Below, piece after piece: positions 5,901 through 12,221 of a stretch of 12,856 nucleotides of DNA. This DNA is from CAYJBH01 sp964371365 (GTDB lineage Bacteria > Bacillota > Clostridia > Oscillospirales > Ruminococcaceae): positions 1-12,856 of the forward strand of contig CAYJMO010000060.1 of assembly GCA_964371365.1 (NCBI GenBank), given 5' to 3'. The position numbers were made by a program, and so were the translations under genes. The number at the start of each line of letters is the position of its first letter. Position 1 is the first letter of the stretch. Under the pieces are notes generated by a model that saw nothing but the letters and a program-made list of their open reading frames with translations, did no database searches and was not told the DNA's origin.

Positions 5901-8430
5901 ATTTTATTGAAATTTCGCGTGTGGTAGTATCACCATATATCTCATAATAGACAAACTCCGCCTCAAAAGATTTTAGTTCAACCACCGGCCATGTGAAATC
6001 GAAGATTTCGGTGGTGGGATCAATATCGTTGTTATCGGGGTAAAGAGTGCCAAAATATGGGTAGGGATAGTTGTCCTTATTCCATGTCCCGACTAAGAGT
6101 GGGTTTGCCACTCGGGCGGTATAGGAATATTCGACGGTAGATTTATCTAAACTTTGCATGAAATTCTGATAAAAGTCGCTTGTGTTATCGTTCATCTCGC
6201 GATACAGATCGCCTGTGCTAATACCGTTTCCGTGACCGTTGGTGATCGTATCGACATTGATGTTAAATGGGGTTGTGTCCACGCTGTCATTGTCAACATG
6301 TCGTGCCTCACCTATCATAAAGTAGCAGCTCTCGTCATGAATGGCTTTGTCGGTCAGTGCAAAATCGGCATTTGTTTTTGTAAGTGCTAAATCTCCAGTG
6401 GATGTATTATCATATGCTCCGATCTGTAAATTACTGCCGATTATAGGGAAGTCGTATCGAATTCGATTGGAGGAGGAGCTTCCACTAATCTCGGAGGGCG
6501 CAACCGCAAGGTATAGTATATGATGTATCGTGTTTTCGCCCACGCTGTCGCCAACCATGCCGACGACACCGCCCACATAGTCATTAAAGAGGTTGCTCGG
6601 GTCATTATTATCATCGTCTATGACCGGTGAGGTAGCTGAGTTTGAAGACACGGTGACATGATGAATCAAGCCCTCACTAAATCCGGTGACAACGCCGGCA
6701 TACTTGCCCACATCGGCATTCATCCCCCCGGCATTTTTAACCTCAACTACAGGGTTGATGAACATCACATGTGAGAACTCACCCGTCTCACCTATTATCT
6801 CGAATAGTCCAACGGAATGACCGGCTATACCTGCCGTGTCGATAGTATCAAGATTTACATTAAACACATTAAGGTTTTGCAGGCTTAACATTGCGATCTC
6901 GCCGTCCGGATCCGTGTATTCGCCGGTGTATTTGCCATTAAGGGTCGGCAGTGGGGATAATATTAAGTTCCAGTCGCCAAACGCGTCGGCAAAATCTTCA
7001 TCAACGGTGGTGCTGTTGATTATACCGTCCTCACTTGCAAGGTCGATATCCTCTATTTGATAAAAAGTGTGGGTGCTGTTGTCGGCAACATATCGGATAT
7101 TGTTGAGATGGCGTGCAGTGGCGATGCTGTTTTCAAAATCCACCTCGTCCGGCAGATTGTTACTGTCATACTCGGTAGAGAAAAACGGATTTTTGTAGTT
7201 GGAAGATATCGCAGGAAATATTCCGCCCTCCTCGACGATGGTTGCATTTATATTGGTGTTAGGATCAAGAGGGAGCACAGCTCCGTTTAAGTCTAAAACA
7301 GAGGTTATGGAATATTTATCGCGCTCGGCATTCTCGCTCGACAGATCGCCTCCGACATAGTCGAGGACAAGAATAAAGCGCGCAAAGTCGCCGTCGACGA
7401 TATACCCATTCGGCGTATCGTTGCGATAAATAAGAATTTCACCTCGAGCATCAAAGTTTGCGAGGGCGTCCTCAAAGCTCTCGTTCTCGGCAAAACCGGA
7501 CAGGTCATAGTCGTTTAGCAGTGCCGAACCACCGACCGTTATATCAAAGAGTGGTGTGCTCGCAGAGGTGAATGCGACTTTTTCGATAAAAATCTCGACA
7601 TAGAGGGCATTTTCCAACGACTGCGATAAGGTCGGATCGCCGACATCGACAAGCGGTCGGTTATAGCGAAATAGTCCCGTGGAATGCTCTACATCATAGC
7701 TATCCGGCAGACCATCGTCATAGCCATCGTACATGTGAATGGACATCTGATAGCTACGATCGGGTGGGTGATCACCGGTGTAGTCGACACCGTAGTAGCC
7801 CTGCAAACGTTGCTCCGCAATATCGTCATACGGCTCACCGCGCTCCCCTTGTATGGACGAAAACGAGCCGTCGGCGGTATAGGTAAACTCACTCACCGAA
7901 TCAAGGTCGCTATAAAAGACGGAAAGCACCTTGCCGGTCAGTATGTTGTACTCCAAAAGGATTGCGCCGTGCATTATGGAGTGGTCACGGATAGCCGGTG
8001 CAAGCAGTTGATAGAGTGGGTCTGACATCATGCTGACGTCAAAACCGGCGGGCTTTGAGAGGTAACGCACATAGTCGTCCTGACCGTTTTCAAGGTCGGC
8101 CGTGGGATAGTTTGTGCCGAGTGCATCATGGACATTGTTTGTGCCGGTTAGGGAGGTGTCTAACTTGTCGGTAAAATTACCGTCCGCGTCGGTCTCAAAG
8201 TACCGACCGGCTATTGAACCGCCGTAGGCGCTTTTTAGGTTACCGAGCGCACGCAGTTGAGTGAGCTGATTTTGTGCGGTCAAGTAGAGGGTCTGGGCGG
8301 TCTCGGTGCGAGCCTGTTGTTCCGCCTCACGGATATAGTCCATCAAAGGTGGCGCACCAATCAAAGCCGAGATCGCAAGTATTGCGAGCACAGCAATCAT
8401 CTCTATAAGTGTGAAACCTTTTTTAAACAT
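2938..8430 (-). CDS. Giant modular type IV pilin, adhesin-like (1830 aa)
   Basis: This 1830-residue prepilin probably forms part of the pilus, or is carried on it, and displays a large adhesive body. Residues 1-5 (MFKKG) and FTLIEMIAVLAILAISALIG form a standard class III signal and helix with Glu5. A pilin-like region with a long alpha-helix (REAEQQARTETAQTLYLTAQ) follows to about residue 70. Two large homologous units then start at RHLNNI (about residues 441 and 997) and include GxYDGNNKTISNL, GGVVG/GGIVG and YLAxAP segments. These resemble GLUG-type beta-helix repeats of cell-surface proteins. From about 1505 to 1755 there are two beta-sandwich modules resembling the DUF11/isopeptide-type repeats of Gram-positive adhesins. 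The last 36 residues are Pro/Glu-rich and end PITP; there is no LPxTG motif or terminal membrane anchor. Only one Cys is seen (in DESCYF). The ATG at 8430 has AGAGGG just upstream. The pilin N-terminus is firm; the ligand is unknown. Confidence 0.88.
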   Translation of the reverse strand: MFKKGFTLIEMIAVLAILAISALIGAPPLMDYIREAEQQARTETAQTLYLTAQNQLTQLRALGNLKSAYGGSIAGRYFETDADGNFTDKLDTSLTGTNNVHDALGTNYPTADLENGQDDYVRYLSKPAGFDVSMMSDPLYQLLAPAIRDHSIMHGAILLEYNILTGKVLSVFYSDLDSVSEFTYTADGSFSSIQGERGEPYDDIAEQRLQGYYGVDYTGDHPPDRSYQMSIHMYDGYDDGLPDSYDVEHSTGLFRYNRPLVDVGDPTLSQSLENALYVEIFIEKVAFTSASTPLFDITVGGSALLNDYDLSGFAENESFEDALANFDARGEILIYRNDTPNGYIVDGDFARFILVLDYVGGDLSSENAERDKYSITSVLDLNGAVLPLDPNTNINATIVEEGGIFPAISSNYKNPFFSTEYDSNNLPDEVDFENSIATARHLNNIRYVADNSTHTFYQIEDIDLASEDGIINSTTVDEDFADAFGDWNLILSPLPTLNGKYTGEYTDPDGEIAMLSLQNLNVFNVNLDTIDTAGIAGHSVGLFEIIGETGEFSHVMFINPVVEVKNAGGMNADVGKYAGVVTGFSEGLIHHVTVSSNSATSPVIDDDNNDPSNLFNDYVGGVVGMVGDSVGENTIHHILYLAVAPSEISGSSSSNRIRYDFPIIGSNLQIGAYDNTSTGDLALTKTNADFALTDKAIHDESCYFMIGEARHVDNDSVDTTPFNINVDTITNGHGNGISTGDLYREMNDNTSDFYQNFMQSLDKSTVEYSYTARVANPLLVGTWNKDNYPYPYFGTLYPDNNDIDPTTEIFDFTWPVVELKSFEAEFVYYEIYGDTTTREISIKYYQIDDAGNEITPTANQLINDMGDNLRILNDGYAIRVNRPYSMLESEDITLTVEGNTISNPVGTWLHRPNENPQYDDYTSWFRETASSTHIESILTINNGYFQPQADVSSTDNDILNITLSNGAQSASAYINPLYAKAIYPNNTAPSQYLVRSVRHLNNIGRYENSTSHVSNFIQELDFDLGNYYGLSTGFNANPNNWFYTSVLGDRVYRAAKYSSGYIGSSGLDVNYGTTNNQIHVVASTGVDFAGTYDGNNKTISNLQLSSGTSDVALFHATTETATIKNVNIVNFNIISNGIADSGTLVASNYGKIEDITVTGSTMYGGANEYGNRAVSIGGVVGFNYHTGVLDNVTIYNSVINSIQMGSGGTYDPAVIGAGGIVGLNSGTLQNSGAINTTVSVRNSFAGGLVGAVVSTNDKTDGGVVKDNYFIYDGVDALGNPIAPVNYNYDNTTALAGNFHIYSIGGIVGGGADLTNSTVAAVSNGTISDNLYLAIAPTVDIDITTGEPTGGGAPTQYPIVGEPTSFELIVDPGAGLGIGANNFTEVNNNIFLSGARYSDDNVNWIDYAYNTGTFYDPDAANLFDVVGMASEFINRTWLSTYGNNQLETWQNTTPYPTPVGESVVNDVPYATNRAKQYTDFDGTGSVDTDAYSARMLFGGQTIGYTAAGESVVTALEITNKSTSDALPLDGSEISVDLGNYADYIDGSVFEIIDPATEPTAVIKLVAQDGTELTPSVPYTFDSTANTITIDTTALPDIATDETVRFEFELPVTTEFTPATFTSPISTYYYYIAMQASLTLDSEPETVLTSDKLHIQPFTITTSYNDGNQVANGDTITAKTVFTVNADPTHTHLGVLTEIIPGQFTIDVTSVTMDGTALVAGNDFSLDTDPVTGDHELVIKNVGLTADSTVTIEYQLTHGGIGGELTAMTMFNKTAYLDGRAVAYNLLSLQTDISVEELPPAPAPAPAPTPTPAPSPEPSPELEPEPDEPITP
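3014..3037 (-). repeat. Tandem 12-base repeat encoding PAPA in the giant pilin tail
   Basis: Two perfect copies of GGTGCCGGCGCA (plus-strand reading) are adjacent, followed by a partial third. In the gene they encode alternating Pro-Ala. Because the unit is a multiple of three, slippage would change tail length without breaking the frame. Confidence 0.75.
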
Positions 8431-8444
8431 CTTCCCTCTTTATG

Positions 8445-9209
8445 TTATGATAATAGATTAAAATACCACTCGGATATAATATCGCCGAAAAAGGTGCCGA
8501 TTACACAGCCGAATGCGAGTGCGGGGCAAAACGGCATTTTTTTACTGTATTCCCTTTTAAACACTAATTTGCGTATAATAAGCACCGCACCTATCGAGCC
8601 CATTATCAGTACCGCCGCAAGGAATGACACGACGATACCCTTTGCACCGAGCAATAATCCCGCCGCCATCATGAGTTTGATGTCTGCACCGCCGAAGCCG
8701 CCGGTAATTATTGCGATAATTAGCATGGGGAGGCTTACAATCACCGCACCGAGCAGGAAGTACCAAAACTCATCTACTCGAAAATACATGCAGGCAAGTG
8801 CAAGAATGGCGATAGATATGTGAAGTCTGTCCGGCACCTCCATGGTGTCGAGGTCAACAAAGGTGATGACTATCAGTATAGCGAAAAATATCGCATAGAC
8901 TGCCGCAAAAACAATGTCATTCGGTGCTAAGAAATAGCCGCAAGATGTGAACAGTATTGCGGTGAGCAGTTCCACCGCCGCATATCGTGGCGAGATTTTC
9001 GCCTTGCAATGTCGGCATCTTCCGCGAAGTGCGAGGAATGACAGCACCGGCACGAGCTCCAACGGGGAAAGTGTCTCATCACATTTCGGGCAATAACTGC
9101 GCCCCTTTGCGACCGAGATACCTTTTGGCATACGATAGATACAAACGTTGAGAAAACTGCCGACAACGAGTCCGAAAACTGCAAAGATAACGGTTATATA
9201 CAAACTCAT
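8445..9209 (-). CDS. pilD: Prepilin peptidase / N-methyltransferase (A24 aspartic protease)
   Basis: This 254-residue integral membrane protein cleaves prepilin leaders after Gly at the cytoplasmic face and methylates the new N-terminus. The N-terminal domain has GSFLNVCIYRMP (17-28) and a zinc-type pair of CxxC motifs (Cys40/Cys43 and Cys65/Cys68), as in full-length two-function enzymes. The catalytic part has DLDTMEVPD (119-127) and GGFGGADIKLM (170-180, with Asp176), the two aspartate motifs of the family, between several hydrophobic segments. The length fits the family. It overlaps the upstream pilin by ATGA (9206-9209) and has AGGAGG ten bases upstream inside that gene. It sits 14 bases before the giant pilin, which is thus co-expressed with its own processing enzyme. 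Confidence 0.96.
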   Translation of the reverse strand: MSLYITVIFAVFGLVVGSFLNVCIYRMPKGISVAKGRSYCPKCDETLSPLELVPVLSFLALRGRCRHCKAKISPRYAAVELLTAILFTSCGYFLAPNDIVFAAVYAIFFAILIVITFVDLDTMEVPDRLHISIAILALACMYFRVDEFWYFLLGAVIVSLPMLIIAIITGGFGGADIKLMMAAGLLLGAKGIVVSFLAAVLIMGSIGAVLIIRKLVFKREYSKKMPFCPALAFGCVIGTFFGDIISEWYFNLLS

Positions 9210-9712
9210 GGGAGATCGTCCTCCTCGACACCCTGCGCGTCAAACTCCTGTCCTGTGTTAAAGATGGAGGTCGTGTCGTCATCTGGCGAAGATATGGTGT
9301 ACTGCTGTGTCTGTTCATTAAACTCACAGATAATCTCATCATTTTGCCATAGGACATCGGCTACAACACCATCTTCTACCGTAAATGCAAACTCACCGCC
9401 GAAATCGGCAGGTAGATAGTCATTGAGGTCGGTATAAAAATGCTCTGTCTCGTCGTTACTCCTCAACAGGTAGCTGTCCAGTGTACTCGGGGTCAGCTCC
9501 TCTAAACTTTGAACATCGAGGTTTTGGATAAGTGTTGCCTGCAACGATATGAAAAGAACCTTTGTGTTTGCCATTGCATCGGTGTTTTTCCCGTTTTGAA
9601 TGTATTTTGTTACCATAGGCAGGGTCACGAAAAGCATCAACACTATGACACAGACTATTACAATAAGTTCCAGCACGGTAAAGCCGGATTTATATGTTTT
9701 TGTGTGTGACAT
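9206..9712 (-). CDS. Divergent type IV pilin, 168 aa
   Basis: A prepilin with leader MSHTKTYKSG and mature start FTVLELIVIV (cleavage after Gly10; Glu5 present). The helix (FTVLELIVIVCVIVLMLFVT) is clearly different from that of the five paralogues upstream. It still shares with them the later YLPADFGGEFAF segment (99-110), which matches their LGANFKGxFRF, and then ADVLW. It lacks the MLYH...GYLxD segment and ends in an acidic tail, EEDDLP. Cys21 and Cys129 are not a terminal disulfide pair. It is 80 bases from the pilin upstream, with a hairpin between them, and overlaps the peptidase gene by ATGA. AAGGA lies nine bases before its ATG. It is probably a minor or accessory pilin; major-pilin function is not excluded. 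Confidence 0.88.
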   Translation of the reverse strand: MSHTKTYKSGFTVLELIVIVCVIVLMLFVTLPMVTKYIQNGKNTDAMANTKVLFISLQATLIQNLDVQSLEELTPSTLDSYLLRSNDETEHFYTDLNDYLPADFGGEFAFTVEDGVVADVLWQNDEIICEFNEQTQQYTISSPDDDTTSIFNTGQEFDAQGVEEDDLP

Positions 9713-9755
9713 AGTTTATGTTCCTTGTAGTTTTTGTATGGATAATTTTTAGGGT

Positions 9756-9781
9756 ACCGTGCCGGGGTTAGCCGGCACGGT
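9756..9781 (-). other. Intercistronic stem-loop after pilin A
   Basis: A perfect 10-bp stem (ACCGTGCCGG, 9756-9765, with 9772-9781) and a 6-base loop start eleven bases after the TAA of pilin A. No U-run follows on the minus strand (the next bases are ACCCTAAAAATT), so it is not a standard terminator. It may partly attenuate the transcript or protect the upstream pilin mRNA from 3' decay, which would let pilin A be made in excess over the peptidase and minor pilins. Confidence 0.6.
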
Positions 9782-9792
9782 GGGTCTGGAGG

Positions 9793-10356
9793 TTAGGGGG
9801 TTGCTGGAGGATCTCCAATTGTGAAAGTTGCTATAGCTGCGGGCAAACTATTCGCTGTACCGTTATCCGAGAGATAACCGGTATATCCATCTAAAGCATG
9901 ATACAGCATGGTTGAATCAGTTCCGGTTGCACCTTCACGGCGGAATGCCACCCAGTTGATGCTGCCGGTAGAGTTGTTAAAACCAAAGCGGAATTCGCCT
10001 TTAAAGTTTGCTCCAAGAAATGCAAGTACTGCCTCTGCATATTCGTCGGGATTAGTTGTATTTGTTGCATCTGTTTCAAGCACATCAATATCAAGATAAG
10101 TTTTTGATGTGGAATTGTTTGCTGTAGTAGTAACTGCACCTGTCATAGTTCCCGGAGAGATTTTAGTCGCCGCCGCCTCCAGTGCGGTGAAGACTGTCTT
10201 AGCCGCGCCGGAGTCCGCTGTCTCCTGTGCGTCTCTGCGGTAGCCGGCAACGGCAGGCACCGCGATTGTGATTAAGATGACGATGATAAGTATCACCACC
10301 AGCATCTCAATCAGGGTAAAACCTTTCTTGTTTTTCAGCTTCATAAGTTTTTGCAT
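9793..10356 (-). CDS. Type IV pilin paralogue A (187 aa), possible main pilin
   Basis: A prepilin with leader ending KNKKG (cleavage after Gly12) and the shared helix starting FTLIEMLVVI. The next helix runs GYRRDAQETADSGAAKTVFTALEAA. Residues 63-110 are specific to this copy and rich in Thr and Asn (TTANNSTSKT, TDATNTTNPD). LGANFKGEFRFGF (114-126), SINWVAF (132-138) and TMLYHALDGYTGYLSD (149-164) are the conserved C-terminal half. The protein ends PATP and contains no Cys. The first ATG has AAAGGGA six bases upstream; the second Met (residue 5) is possible but less well placed. It has the longest upstream gap in the array (108 bases) with promoter-like boxes, and it is followed by a stem-loop, both suggestive of high expression. 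Role as major pilin is an inference. Confidence 0.92.
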   Translation of the reverse strand: MQKLMKLKNKKGFTLIEMLVVILIIVILITIAVPAVAGYRRDAQETADSGAAKTVFTALEAAATKISPGTMTGAVTTTANNSTSKTYLDIDVLETDATNTTNPDEYAEAVLAFLGANFKGEFRFGFNNSTGSINWVAFRREGATGTDSTMLYHALDGYTGYLSDNGTANSLPAAIATFTIGDPPATP

Positions 10357-10388
10357 AGTCTGTCCCTTTCTGTAAAAATTACTTATAT

Positions 10389-10418
10389 ATTATCACCGCC
10401 CACATAAGGGCGAGTTAA
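10389..10418 (-). promoter_or_regulatory. Candidate internal promoter for pilin A and downstream genes
   Basis: On the minus strand, TTAACT (10418-10413) and GATAAT (10394-10389) are separated by 18 bases. The spacer contains a small CGCCC/GGGCG hairpin (10397-10412). The boxes lie about 35 bases before ATG 10356. A tandem heptamer (AGCTAAT twice on the plus strand, 10434-10447) lies just upstream and could be a regulator site. Confidence 0.4.
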
Positions 10419-10464
10419 TATCGGGGATGTTTGAGCTAATAGCTAATAGGTGTTCGGACTAAAT

Positions 10465-11055
10465 TTACGGTGTATACGGCTTATACTCCTGATCGCCTAT
10501 CAGACCATAGTTGTGAGGAATGTCAAAAAATGTCGCGTGGGTCGAACTGATAATGCCGTCATCAATCAAGTCCTGTATATATCCGCTGTAGTCCTCACTC
10601 GGATTGTAGACCATGACCGCCTCACGACCGCTCGCGCCCTCTCGCAGATAAACCACCCATTTGATACTGCCATAATTTTTGTCAAACGCAAACCGGAACT
10701 GTCCTTTAAAGTTTGCGCCGAGATGTGACACCACGTCCTGTGAGAATGGATCATCACCGTAACTCGTTTTATCAATCTTCAGTTGGGGTGGATCGGAACT
10801 GTAATCTACAGTTGCCGCACCGCCGAGCATACCATTACTATCCTGATCGAGCGAGTGTGCCGGTTGCTTGATGGTCGCCGCCTCTAATGCGGTAAAAGCT
10901 ACCTTTGCCGCCCCAAGATCCGCCGTCTCTTGCGCTTGCTTGCGATATCCCGAAACAGCCGGTACGGCGATGGTGATGAGAATGACGATGATTAGGATGA
11001 CCACCAACATCTCTATGAGGGTAAAGCCTTTCTTGTTTTCAATCCAAGTCTTCAT
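10465..11055 (-). CDS. Type IV pilin paralogue B (196 aa)
   Basis: A prepilin with leader MKTWIENKKG and helix FTLIEMLVVI through VPAVSGYR, then KQAQETADLGAAKVAFTALEAA. The copy-specific part (62-108) is rich in Asp and Ser. The conserved half is HLGANFKGQFRFAF (111-124), SIKWVVYLREG (130-140) and VMVYNPSEDYSGYIQD (147-162). A longer C-terminal extension ends PYTP. No Cys. Start ATG 11055 has GAGG just upstream, and the gap from pilin C is 12 bases. The 5' DNA block is almost identical to that of pilin C. It is one of the structural subunits; whether major or minor is unknown. Confidence 0.91.
   Translation of the reverse strand: MKTWIENKKGFTLIEMLVVILIIVILITIAVPAVSGYRKQAQETADLGAAKVAFTALEAATIKQPAHSLDQDSNGMLGGAATVDYSSDPPQLKIDKTSYGDDPFSQDVVSHLGANFKGQFRFAFDKNYGSIKWVVYLREGASGREAVMVYNPSEDYSGYIQDLIDDGIISSTHATFFDIPHNYGLIGDQEYKPYTP
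10959..11034 (-). repeat. Near-identical 76-base pilin 5' block, copy in pilin B
   Basis: It matches 11511-11586 in pilin C at 72 of 76 positions by direct comparison. It covers the KKGFTLIE signal and hydrophobic helix. The two genes diverge at once beyond the block. Confidence 0.85.
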
Positions 11056-11067
11056 ATCAACCTCGTT

Positions 11068-11601
11068 TTATGAATAATCGGTAGTTGATTCACCATATGT
11101 GGAGAGTGGGAATTCGGTCTTTCCATATTCCTCATTTAAATCGGATATATATCCAAGCTCACCGTATGCTGTGCTATTCCATATAACGTTATGAAAATGC
11201 ATGATATCCTCTTCGGTCGGAGTTCCGTCCACATCCCAGTAGGACACCCACTGTACACCCTCTTGATCATAAGCGAAACGGAATTTTCCCTCATGCCCTG
11301 CGCCAAGATGTTCCATAAGTCGCACCGAGAACTCGTCGTCGGGAGGTGCTTCAAGGTTGAAGTTCTGCGCCGTCCACCACTGATCCTTGCCTGTGTCGGT
11401 CAACACCGAGGGATGAACATAGACCGCCGTCGCCTCGATAGCCTTGTATATTGAGTTGACCATCGCCATGGCGGCAGTCTCCTGTGCATCCTTGCGATAC
11501 CCTGCCACCGCCGGTACGGCGATGGTGATGAGAATGACGATAATTAGGATGACCACCAACATCTCTATGAGGGTGAAACCTTTTTTATTGACCACTTTCA
11601 T
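11068..11601 (-). CDS. Type IV pilin paralogue C (177 aa)
   Basis: A prepilin with leader MKVVNKKG (cleavage after Gly8) and the shared FTLIEMLVVI helix, then GYRKDAQETAAMAMVNSIYKAIEA. Start is ATG 11601, because AAGGG (11609-11613) lies seven bases upstream; an earlier ATG at 11616 has no ribosome site. The copy-specific segment includes a Trp pair (KDQWWTAQNF). The conserved half is HLGAGHEGKFRFAY (98-111), VQWVSYW (116-122), and IMHFHN...GYISD, with an insertion (VIWNSTAYGE) absent from the other copies. The C-terminus (ESTTDYS) lacks the PxTP ending. No Cys. It lies 21 bases after pilin D and 12 bases before pilin B. Confidence 0.9.
   Translation of the reverse strand: MKVVNKKGFTLIEMLVVILIIVILITIAVPAVAGYRKDAQETAAMAMVNSIYKAIEATAVYVHPSVLTDTGKDQWWTAQNFNLEAPPDDEFSVRLMEHLGAGHEGKFRFAYDQEGVQWVSYWDVDGTPTEEDIMHFHNVIWNSTAYGELGYISDLNEEYGKTEFPLSTYGESTTDYS
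11511..11586 (-). repeat. Near-identical 76-base pilin 5' block, copy in pilin C
   Basis: This is the partner of 10959-11034, with 72 of 76 bases the same. The four differences (one in GATGATT/GATAATT, two in GTAAAG/GTGAAA, one in TTTCTT/TTTTTT, plus-strand reading) leave the protein unchanged across the shared signal and helix. Confidence 0.85.
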
Positions 11602-11608
11602 TGTCAAT

Positions 11609-11613
11609 CCCTT
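11609..11613 (-). promoter_or_regulatory. Shine-Dalgarno that decides the pilin C start
   Basis: AAGGG on the minus strand is placed between two in-frame ATG codons (11616 and 11601), seven bases before the second. It therefore selects the shorter protein. Confidence 0.65.
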
Positions 11614-11622
11614 CATAAAATT

Positions 11623-12183
11623 TTAATCGTTGTGTTTGTATCTTTCTTCAGAAGAATATGGTTCACCAAGTTCATCAAGATAGCCGCTCACTCCGTCCTG
11701 AATGTGATACAGCATGACATTTTCGTCCGGAGCCGTTCTATCTATATACACACCGGGGGCACTCGTTTCTACCCCACCCCTGTGATATGATACCCAGATA
11801 ACACTTTCAGTGGAACTGTCCACACCAAACTTGTACCATCCGGTATACTCCGCCCCATCTAAATAGATGGAGATTGATTGTATTATTGGTTGTGCGGAAT
11901 ATCCGTGTACACCGGGTCGTAACGGTTGATGAGTGTACACTTCATTGCTGCCTGACAATTGACTCAAAAAAGCCATACCATCCGTTAAAATGTCACCCTC
12001 AAACATTGTCAATGTCGCTTCAACGGCGGTATAAAGTGTTTTCGCATCACCTAAATCAGCTGTCTCTCGCGCCTCTTCGCGGTATCCCGCAATTGCAGGG
12101 ACTGCGATGGTGATTAGGATTACTATAATTAGTATAACCACCAACATCTCTATGAGGGTAAATCCTTTTTTCATTTTGTTCAT
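11623..12183 (-). CDS. Type IV pilin paralogue D (186 aa)
   Basis: A prepilin with the very short leader MNKMKKG (cleavage after Gly7), the shared FTLIEMLVVI helix, then GYREEARETADLGDAKTLYTAVEA. The variable segment (60-105) has Gly, His and Pro-rich stretches not seen in the other copies. The conserved half is YLDGAEYTGWYKFGV (107-121), SVIWVSYHRGG (127-137) and NVMLYHIQDGVSGYLDE (155-171), with an inserted loop (ETSAPGVYIDRTAPDE) between the two. The C-terminus, ERYKHND, is polar. No Cys. AAAGG lies seven bases before ATG 12183. It is 38 bases after pilin E. Confidence 0.9.
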   Translation of the reverse strand: MNKMKKGFTLIEMLVVILIIVILITIAVPAIAGYREEARETADLGDAKTLYTAVEATLTMFEGDILTDGMAFLSQLSGSNEVYTHQPLRPGVHGYSAQPIIQSISIYLDGAEYTGWYKFGVDSSTESVIWVSYHRGGVETSAPGVYIDRTAPDENVMLYHIQDGVSGYLDELGEPYSSEERYKHND

Positions 12184-12221
12184 AATCCTACCTTTATATA
12201 TTTTCTAATTCTTTGCGTATT

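Noticed and set aside
8257..8823. Plus-strand frame of 188 codons spanning the giant pilin start and the peptidase end
   Set aside because: It is antisense to the peptidase catalytic region and the prepilin signal, both firmly identified; no ribosome site was seen.
9756..9781. Intrinsic terminator after pilin A
   Set aside because: No U-run follows on the minus strand and the next gene starts only 44 bases on, so it is described as an intercistronic stem-loop instead.
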